A DNA stretch of 15,580 nt from Cudoniella acicularis. Taxonomy: Eukaryota > Ascomycota > Leotiomycetes > Helotiales > Helotiaceae. Below are positions 9,109 through 15,580 of the stretch, piece after piece (position 1 is the stretch's first letter; each line of letters opens with the position of its first letter). A model generated the notes under the pieces. The model was not told the origin of the DNA. It saw only the letters and a list, made by a program, of their open reading frames with translations, and did not search any database. Position numbers and translations under genes: made by a program. Location of the stretch: assembly GCA_013054445.1 (NCBI GenBank), contig JAAMPI010001355.1, forward strand, positions 1 through 15,580, in the 5' to 3' direction.

Positions 9109-11272
9109 ATGATTTGCCTTATTTGTCAAAATACTATCGCGAGGTATACTGTCCGTGGTAATCGTATCACGCGCGATATAAACCCGATGCCTCACCACCG
9201 AGCTTGCACGAGCCTCAAGCGGTCTATTGAGAAGGGCTGCTATGTGTGTAATCAACTCTGGGCCACTCTACCATCCGAAGAAAGGGATGTAGTTTCAGCA
9301 TTTCTCGATTCCGAGCCGCGTCCCAGCAACGAGACAGGGGTCTCTACAGGTAGCGCACTTGGGCTTAAGGATATCGACTTGGCTGAAAACTCTCTCACGT
9401 CGTCTTTTTTTTTNAAAAAAAATTCGGTTCTAACGACTACTCCTTGAGCCTTAACTTTAACTTAAGTCGATTATTTCCTCCGGAGAAGAGCAGGGGCCTG
9501 GCGGTGGGCTGCTGGCGTACCTCCTTTCACTTAAACCCATACAACGGTATGCTCATGCTCATCTAACGATAAATGACATGTTACATTTTAACCTGACCAG
9601 AATTATGGATTCTGTGACAAGTAACATCATAAATAAACTCCCTCCGAGCACCATGTCGGCCGAGACTTTGTCGCTTGCGGCGAGATGGATTGCAGACTGT
9701 ACAGCAAATCATCAATATTGCAACGTTAATGTCACGCGAGAAAGCCGCCGATGTCCAACTCGTCTTCTTGATTGCGGACTTTTGGGAGATTCGGATACCC
9801 GTTGCCGCCTCGTTGAAAGCAAAAACTCCCTTCTTGATGGGCCATATCTAACACTCAGTCACTGCTGGGGTCTCGCCGACTGTCTAAAGCTAACGACTAA
9901 CAACCATGACCAGCTGCTCGAGGGAATCACCCTTTCAACCTTACCTCCACTATACTGAGACGCAGTATACATTACTCGCCATTTAGGCATCAGATATTTG
10001 TGGATTGATTCCCTTTGCATTATTCAGCGTGGGGATAATTTCACCGACTGGCGACACGAAGTCTCCCTCATGAGCGATGTCTATTCAAACTCATTTTGCA
10101 ACCTCTCTGCCACCGATGCACCAGATAGTCATCATTCCATGTTCTGTACCCGCAATCCAGATGCCCTTCATCCCGATATAGTGAACCTCTCCGTTAACGG
10201 ACGTCTCTCTCCACATCTGGTTTCCAACAAGGGATTTTGGGAGACTGAGGTCTCTCACGCTCTCATCAACACCCGCGCCTGGGTCCTCCAGGAACGGCTC
10301 CTATCCCCTCGCATTCTCTACTTCGGCGCCCGTCAGTTGCTCTGGGAGTGTCGCGAAAAGGACGCCGCCGAAATCTATCCGGATGGCCTCCCGACTAGCT
10401 TTTCTTCATCAATTAAGAGCTTCAAAATGCTTATGGGTACTGGGTATGGCCGTGTCGAGGACGACAATAACAAGCTAGGCAACTATTTTGACGGCTATCG
10501 CGTCTGGGACTCAATCGTTGAGGCATATACGGTCTGCATTCTTACGTTTCCTGGTGATAAGCTCGCGGCTCTCTCCGCCATCGCGAAGAGGATGAGGACA
10601 GCTTTACGTGATGAGTATGTCGCCGGCATGTGGCGTCGCGGTCTAGAGCGCCAACTTCTCTGGTCTGTGCCTGACAACCTCCCAAAAAGGCCAGCAGGCA
10701 CGAGGTCAACATGCCGTGCTCCAAGCTGGTCGTGGATGGCTGTAGACGGAAAAGTCGATCCGTCCCGCATTAACAACGACTGCCACGTAGTTATCGAAGT
10801 CGAGAGCGTGCAGCTGGAATACGTGACTGACGACACCACAGGCTTGATTCGCGACGGCTGGTTGAGGTTACGAGGCGTCTTGAAGCAGTTGACGCTTTTC
10901 ACACGCACTTCCATAAGCAAGCACTGCGGTTGGGACATCTTTGTGAACGGCGTGGACATCAGTCGTGGCTATCCCAACGTCTATCTTGATACTTTCCACG
11001 CCGGTTTCAATTCTCAAAATGAAGAGAAAACTCTGTATTGTATGCCGGCGAGCGTGCCGAAAGATTGGGATCCTCTTATGGGGGGTCAATACGGAATATA
11101 CTTTTTGCTGTTGGAGCTCGTGGATCGGGAGAGTGCCACTTTTCGTCGCCTTGGGCTTTTTCAGGCGTGGAACAAGGTCGGCATGGACCAGGTTATGGCG
11201 GGTTGTGCAGAGGAAGATACGTTTCCGTGCGAGGAGTATAAGGATGGTAAGCACTTGATACGTATCATATAA
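9109..11272 (+). pseudogene. second HET-domain protein, interrupted by TGA and an assembly gap
   Basis: The product belongs to the HET (PF06985) incompatibility family. The ATG at 9109 opens MICLICQNT, then PHHRACTSLKRS and GCYVCNQLWATL, the family's N-terminal Cys/His module. An N at 9414 lies between T and A runs and marks a gap of unknown true length. Beyond it, frame 3 reads YSLSLNFNLSRLFPP (about 9438), which suits the middle region. The main frame resumes at about 9602 with SLAARWIADCTANHQYC, then the HET domain: YLTLSHCWG (about 9846), an in-frame TGA at 9956-9958, DAVYITRHLGIRYLWIDSLCIIQ across 9959-10027, VYSNS (about 10079), WVLQERLLSPRIL (about 10280), LLWECREKDAAE, then LLWSVP, APSWSWMAVDG (about 10721), WLRLRGVLK, and a final HLIRII before the stop at 11270-11272. 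Only the TGA and the gap region break it. A GTATGC...CCAG candidate intron (9547-9600) exists, but its phases do not match the flanking frames. CGA to TGA is the simplest origin of the stop; CLUES to Arg or Gln there come from family pattern only. Confidence 0.85.
9403..9422. other. assembly gap or ambiguous base between homopolymers
   Basis: About nine T, one N at 9414, then eight A. The single N inside a T-to-A homopolymer junction is typical of a collapsed gap or unresolved read ends. It lies within the second HET gene, so the true length and frame there are unknown. Confidence 0.9.
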
Positions 11273-11608
11273 AGTCAAACACCTCAAATGCCGCTTGAAA
11301 AGATATAAATACCCGAGATAGCCTTCTTCATGCCACCTTATAAAATACACCTATCTCACAGGTAGTAAAAGGATAATGAAAAAAGGCTTATATAGAAGCT
11401 CTTTGGGATGAAATTAAATCCTGAAAAAGTACTTTTAAAGCTAAATATTTTTGTTGGTATGGGTTATTCAAGATTATGAGATGGTTATCGACTACCTCGC
11501 TTTTATCACGAGTCATGACTTCGTACGGTACGTTTCATGTGGTGGAAGAAAGGGAGACCTTGTATTACTACCTACTACTAGGCTACTAGTAAGCTTCCTT
11601 TACTGCTG
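11273..11608. other. short intergenic region, convergent gene ends
   Basis: The second HET gene (+) and the kinase remnant (minus) end facing each other here. The stretch is AT-rich at 11340-11460 (AAATTAAATC, TAAATATTTTTG), which fits 3' ends and polyadenylation signals on both strands. No gene is seen. Confidence 0.5.
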
Positions 11609-12604
11609 CTACTGCACACTCTCAGCAACATTCAACCCCTCAAAAACAGCAGCAAAATCGCTTTCATAGATGCGCTGAGTGTAGAAATATGTCCATGTTT
11701 CATCGGAAGGGTCATGGACGGGATACTAGCGTGGTGGGTTGAGGTTCTTTAACGCGTTTGAGATGAGGTCCCAGCTTAAGGATGGTAATTCCTTCTCTTC
11801 GTTTGCACCAAATGAAAAGCTGTTGGTGGCCGAATTAGTGGATGTGGTGGAAGTATGGAAGAACAGATGTTGTGTAACGAGGAGGGCGGGGAGGCGTTGA
11901 TTTGGGTGGTATTTGAAGAGGAGGAGGTCTTGGAGGTTGTTGGCGAATGTGTTGAAATCCTGGGTTGGGGGTGAGAAGGTTTGAGGTTGAGTTGGTTGGG
12001 AGTCAGTCCAGAGGTATAGTGTTTGTTGTCCGGTGGTTGGAGAGGTTGTGGGACGGAAGATACTTGTGCGTGTGGAGTTGTAGATGTCCGTATCGTATGC
12101 CGGAAGCCAGGTGAGCGGTGTAGTTGCCACATTCGGCCTTACAACCTCACTCTACAACATCACTCCTCCTCCAGTAGCAAAACTCGACTCAGCAGCCATA
12201 GGCTCCGAATGCTCTCCCTCCACCAAAAGTTCCTCCATCAAGCTCCTAACGGTCGGCAACTCCACCTCCTCCTCTTCATCAAGCTCAAAAACATCCCGTC
12301 TACCCCTCTGAAATCGCTCCGGTATATTACCCAAAAACTGAATCCACCGACCAATCCTGTCATGCTCTGGATTCAGACCCAAAGCATCATCATTATCCCA
12401 CACCGTCATCTCACCCCCAACTCACAGCAAAAACAACGCACACCCCAAAGGCCAGAGATCAGTACCGACAGAAAGGTCTTGGAAGAAGAAATTCTCGGGG
12501 GGTTTGAAACAGGATGGTATGTCGAGACCGCGGATTGGGGGATCGTTGATTGGGTAGGGGTTGTGTTGTGTAGAAGTCACGGATAGAGTCCGAGTCAGGA
12601 GAAG
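11609..12604 (-). pseudogene. protein kinase C-terminal lobe remnant, three in-frame stops
   Basis: One minus-strand frame reads from about 12604 to a TAG at 11611-11609. It contains kinase landmarks in order: GLDIPSCFKPPEN (about 12529-12491), the activation-segment end with an APE-like PPE; VGTDLWPLGCALF (about 12469-12431), subdomain IX with the conserved Asp and Gly; DDALGLNPEHDRIGRWIQFLG (two adjacent stretches, about 12394-12332); an acidic insert; then FANNLQDLLLFKYHPNQRL and QHLFF (about 11950-11860), subdomain XI with its Arg and the HPWF-like end. The IP..PPE pattern and helix G most resemble fungal SRPK/CMGC-type kinases. Stops within the frame are TGA at 12424-12422, TAG at 12154-12152 and TAG at 11728-11726, with no frameshift. 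All three could come from single C-to-T changes (CGA or CAG). The N-lobe, HRD and DFG motifs are not found upstream, where a TAA at 12607-12605 closes the frame. Kinase ancestry is fairly sure; the subfamily is not. Confidence 0.78.
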
Positions 12605-12607
12605 TTA

Positions 12608-13125
12608 TAGGAAGGAGGTGGACTCGAGGTTAGAAAATTTGAGTTGAATTCACTCGGGACGCGTTTAAATGTCATGCCTGGGGACGGAACTAGTGATTGC
12701 TTGATTGGCTCACCTGAGCAGGTTTTTTATTGATTGAATTAGGTTTGGGTTTCAGGATGGTAAGGTAAGAGAGTGTTTATTTAGGAAATCAAACCACTTT
12801 GGTTTCCTTTGTCTTCAAGAGCTTGAAAGGGGTCAGTTGATGAGACGCAGATGGTAAAAGGTGGTGGATGGATCGGGACAGCTGGACAAGTGGTTTCTAT
12901 CTGCTTTTCTCTTTGAATTAGGGAAAGAGATACTATTGAAAGACGGTTTTGTAAGGTCATATCGGCGTTGAAAATCTCACAGGCGCGTTTGTGGATTATG
13001 AGGCAAGCAATCTGCAGCACATCATGCTTCTGTCAGCCAGACAAGTACGCTAGCATCTGTGTCTTTTCTACACCGTCTGCTTTTCTACAATTCTAATTGG
13101 ACGTCTCCTGAACCATTAAGATCAA
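12608..13125. other. region upstream of kinase remnant, no supported gene
   Basis: If the kinase gene was once complete, its N-lobe should lie here on the minus strand, but I find neither a glycine loop nor HRD or DFG motifs. A minus-strand frame of 79 codons (13020-12781) has no recognisable family. The DNA may be a degraded remnant or unrelated spacer. Confidence 0.4.
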
Positions 13126-13395
13126 ATGACTGCAGCGAGTTTTAGAGATAAGCAACAACCTGTGTCAACAATTCACAGTCGTCAATTCCTTGGGTCGCAA
13201 CTCCTATATATTGTTCACAATAAGCCAGGGGGGAAAAGCAGAAAGTACCTTTTTATAGACTGTGGGAAAAAACGTCACGCTGGCAATGGTTTAGCGACTT
13301 GTGCTTGCCTCGCTCTCCGCCTTAATGCGCGTTGGTTCTGCCTAAGGCGAGCTGGCAAGTGTTCCTGTGGTAAAGGAAAATGCAACTCTTGCTAG
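13126..13395 (+). CDS. small Cys-rich ORF, uncertain
   Basis: An 89-codon frame starts at an ATG. Its C-terminal half is basic and Cys-rich: eight Cys in the last 45 residues, with CAC and an ending KCSCGKGKCNSC. The CxCxxxxCxxC ending looks like a metal-binding knuckle or a metallothionein-like tail. There is no signal peptide, so it does not look like a secreted effector, and there is no copper-fist or other domain I can name. The region around it is AT-rich and gene-poor. It could equally be chance or a transposon remnant. Confidence 0.2.
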   Translation: MTAASFRDKQQPVSTIHSRQFLGSQLLYIVHNKPGGKSRKYLFIDCGKKRHAGNGLATCACLALRLNARWFCLRRAGKCSCGKGKCNSC

Positions 13396-14446
13396 ATAAA
13401 ATAATCAAAAGTTCAGCAAAGTATTTCTTTTTCAATTTATTTTGCGATTTTTAGGATGATGTTGGGGATTCTTGACGTGACGCGTAACGATAGCTGCGGT
13501 TGATCAACTTCAAAAGAAAAAAGGAACCACGAATTGTTTCTTTGATTAAATAACGATAGTGAAATTACGAATGATTTGAAAATTGACTCCAGAAATTCTA
13601 GGTCATAAAAGAACTGGGAAGTTGTGAAGATTGTTAGGTGAAGTCGACGGCAGCAGAAAGACGGCTAGAAGCGAGTTCAAGCGACAAGGTGCATATCATC
13701 ACATGGAAAACAGAGCAACATTATTTTATCTAATGTTACCTAAAGACTGAATTGATTAAATAAATATTTATCAGTTAGTAGTGAACTTGAGGATTAGCTT
13801 TCAATAAGTTCACAGAGCCAGCTGTCGCCTATTTTCAGATAGCAGGGTCTTTATTAGATCTTACCTAAAAGAATAGATAATTCTAGCTATACAACCAGCG
13901 ATTAAATTTCTGGTTTTCCCAACACTCAAAATAAATAGATACATCCTCTTCATTCTCGTATTCCTTCACCTTATCATCACTCGCCACCCTTACCCTTACC
14001 CCTACTCATAACTTCCCCTTCCCGCTTTTCCGCGAGAAGGTATAAAAATAGCACGCGAACGAATCCTTCCACCCACCACGAGAATCCTTCAGCCTTACCC
14101 GTCGCTCCCCTAAGTACATGGTATTTCAAATCAATCCCATCTCCCGCGTTTCGCGACCGTCATTTGACTTCTTGGCAGCATGCAGCTGCTAGTAAGGATT
14201 TTGACACAGTTAATGCAATGCTTGATATGCACGCGTCACCCTTTTGTCTAGCGCTCTCCTTTCCCATTTAGTATGAGTCAAATGACTCGAATCTACAGTG
14301 GTCTGTCTCGAAATCTTTTCGTTCAAACATTCACTTCTTTGGACCGGAATTCTTTTGTCTTGGTTCTAACTATAGGGGTTTCGTAAGCTCCAAAGGCCGC
14401 ATCTACTATTGAAAAAAATATAATTTTGAGACGTCACTAGAACGGT
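13396..14446. other. AT-rich gene-poor region
   Basis: The left part, to about 13940, is clearly richer in A and T than the genes around it and has no open frame of note. The right part holds a C/T-rich stretch at 13960-14035 and a TATA-like element at 14041. The end nearest 14446 (TATAATTTT, AAAAAAATA) probably contains the polyadenylation signals of the minus-strand gene that follows. No tRNA or other RNA gene is apparent. Confidence 0.5.
14041..14050 (+). promoter_or_regulatory. TATA-box-like element
   Basis: TATAAAAATA follows a C/T-rich stretch. The next ATG downstream (14118) opens only a 24-codon frame ending at 14192, so no convincing gene is attached. It may be the promoter of a short or non-coding transcript, or chance in AT-rich DNA. 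Confidence 0.25.
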
Positions 14447-15580
14447 CTACTTCTCCGTCAAAGAATTTCCTTGGCTCTTCCCGGTAGCCTTGTTCTTCTC
14501 CTTCAAAACCGACTTGCCACCCTGCCGTTGACTATTCAATGCCCCTGCACCCGCTGGCTGAAGTGGTTTTTTCTTATGACTATGACTATCGGCATGCTTC
14601 TTGTGCCGACTCGGCTTTGCAGCCTTCTTCGAAATTTGGGAATCGTCATTAAATACCAGTACAACCGATTTCGAGTTGTGGTAATAACCCTTTTCCTTCA
14701 CAGTGCCACGGGAATGAGCAGTATCCTTATCTTTCCACTTGGAGTTCGATTTCTTCCCTTTGCCAGATGGCCACGGGGGAACGCTGTACTTCTCCACAGT
14801 CGGAACATACAATCTGACTTCGTCATGCTCCGCAAAAGAGACTTTTCTTCGCGTGGAAGGAGTCGGTGTTTCTCCCTCTTTCTCGGTCTCTCCAGCCTTC
14901 TGTTCGCCTGGCTCACCCTCCTTCGCTGGCGTCACAGAAGGAAGCGGATACGTGTAGCATTGCACACCTCCCACTTTCAGAACAACTGGCTCAGGAAGTT
15001 TCATTTTCGGCTGGTAACTTGCCACTTCTTCGTATGTGCGCTTGCGGGTTATACTGGTGACATACGGGGGGCTCCAAGTGATGGCATCCGCGCTCAAACT
15101 GTACCCTTTGGCTTTAACTCCCTTTCCTTCCCCTTTTCCTTTTCCTTTCCTTTCCTTTCCCTTTTCCTTTTCAACGGCAACAACAACGGCATCTGAAGCT
15201 TGAACCTCGCCCAAAGATCCATTTTCATCCACCACCATCCTTTCTAACCGCACAATCCACTCCACAAGCAGCCTCTTGTGTCTCTTCAATTCTTCTTTCA
15301 GCTTTGCTTCATTATTCCCCTGTTGCACGCGAGAAAGTAGACGATAAACATCCTGCCACCGTTTCTTGCCATCCGCCTCTTGAATACTACCATGTCTTGA
15401 TGGCTGCGACGTTGGCGCCCCTTTTTCTTTCCGCACCTCCCCGTAAAGAACAAGCATCGCATTTAGAAGACTTCCAGCGCCCTCCTCTTCTTTCTTCCCA
15501 TTGTCCTCAACGGACTTCTCCCCTTGAGACGGCGCAGTAGAAGCCACATGCAAAGCCGGTACCCAAACCAACGCAACCCC
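14447..15580 (-). CDS. unrecognised Lys/Gly-rich protein, 5' end outside window
   Basis: The frame is open from the window's right edge to a TAG at 14449-14447, so 377 C-terminal residues are visible and the start is missing. I do not recognise the family. What can be seen: a helical segment with heptad-like charge pattern (WQDVYRLLSRVQQ and KEELKRHKRLLVEWIVRLER, roughly residues 75-115 of the visible part), a low-complexity KGKGKGEGKG block (about 145-155), an ordered-looking YSLSADAITWSPPYV, an acidic GEPGEQKAGETEKEGE stretch, a motif RKVSFAEHDEVRLYVP, and a His/Lys/Ser-rich basic tail. High charge and low complexity suggest a largely disordered, possibly nuclear protein. No signal peptide or membrane span is visible in this part. 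The uninterrupted length in a compositionally simple frame makes it likely real, though the opposite strand is also open for 241 codons. Confidence 0.6.
   Translation of the reverse strand, partial: GVALVWVPALHVASTAPSQGEKSVEDNGKKEEEGAGSLLNAMLVLYGEVRKEKGAPTSQPSRHGSIQEADGKKRWQDVYRLLSRVQQGNNEAKLKEELKRHKRLLVEWIVRLERMVVDENGSLGEVQASDAVVVAVEKEKGKERKGKGKGEGKGVKAKGYSLSADAITWSPPYVTSITRKRTYEEVASYQPKMKLPEPVVLKVGGVQCYTYPLPSVTPAKEGEPGEQKAGETEKEGETPTPSTRRKVSFAEHDEVRLYVPTVEKYSVPPWPSGKGKKSNSKWKDKDTAHSRGTVKEKGYYHNSKSVVLVFNDDSQISKKAAKPSRHKKHADSHSHKKKPLQPAGAGALNSQRQGGKSVLKEKNKATGKSQGNSLTEK
15119..15173. repeat. TTTCC-type pyrimidine repeat inside coding sequence
   Basis: A run of CTTTTCC and TTTCC units, pure pyrimidine on + over about 50 bases. 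On the minus strand it encodes the KGKGKGEGKGK block of the overlapping gene. Repeats like this change length easily, so the block may vary between strains. Confidence 0.75.

Noticed and set aside
8737..9255. 172-codon minus-strand open frame overlapping the start of the second HET gene
   Set aside because: Its 5' part is antisense to the conserved Cys/His module of the HET gene, and the rest resembles no family.
9547..9600. Intron with GTATGC donor and CCAG acceptor in the second HET gene
   Set aside because: The signals are good, but joining the flanking frames across it puts the downstream sequence in a frame with an early stop; it is kept only as a possibility because of the nearby gap.
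1499..9958. TGA recoding (for example as Trp) to explain the stops in both HET genes
   Set aside because: The intact genes in the window use ordinary stops, the kinase remnant has TAG stops as well, and no TGA-CTA readthrough context follows either HET stop.
12023..12586. 187-codon plus-strand open frame
   Set aside because: It is the shadow of the kinase remnant; only the minus-strand frame contains kinase motifs.
13985..14010. CCCTTACCCTTACCCC resembling telomere repeats
   Set aside because: The fungal telomere unit is CCCTAA; here the unit is CCCTTA, only about two copies, inside a C/T-rich leader-like stretch.
14471..15196. 241-codon plus-strand open frame
   Set aside because: It is antisense to the Lys/Gly-rich frame and reads as a low-complexity Leu/Phe/Ser/Arg-rich product, expected from the complement of Lys/Glu codons. 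I cannot fully exclude it because neither strand has a known family.

Overview
The window looks like nuclear DNA of a filamentous ascomycete (Pezizomycotina). The signs are short introns of about 50-120 nt with GTRNGN donors and CTAAC-type branch sites, two HET-domain incompatibility genes, a fungal-type ALG6, and a secreted cupredoxin-like membrane protein. A class such as Leotiomycetes is plausible, but the sequence alone does not settle it.

Layout, left to right. Positions 1-1132 show no gene I can support. A HET-domain gene on + (1133-3034) is recognisable end to end but carries an in-frame TGA and two frame changes, so it is probably a recent pseudogene. Next come two intact genes on +. 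The first is ALG6 (3670-5513, one intron), the endoplasmic reticulum glucosyltransferase of N-glycan precursor assembly. The second is a five-exon gene (6535-8128) for a secreted or plasma-membrane protein with a cupredoxin-like ectodomain, a Ser/Thr stalk, one membrane span and a Pro/Ser-rich tail. A second HET-domain gene on + (9109-11272) is interrupted by an assembly gap (a single N at 9414 between T and A runs) and by an in-frame TGA inside its HET domain. On the minus strand, 12604-11609 holds the C-terminal half of a protein-kinase domain readable in one frame but cut by three in-frame stops. Positions 12608-14446 are mostly empty apart from one weak Cys-rich ORF. The window ends inside an unrecognised Lys/Gly-rich gene on the minus strand (14447-15580, 5' end missing).

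The picture is two conserved, intact genes embedded in a decaying accessory region: three large damaged genes (two HET, one kinase) with mostly preserved reading frames, which suggests recent loss. The genes do not form an obvious pathway. The HET proteins and the kinase would belong to signalling or self/non-self recognition, ALG6 to secretory-pathway housekeeping, and the cupredoxin-like protein to the cell surface. The N-gap shows that assembly quality is imperfect, so the single-base lesions need read-level confirmation.
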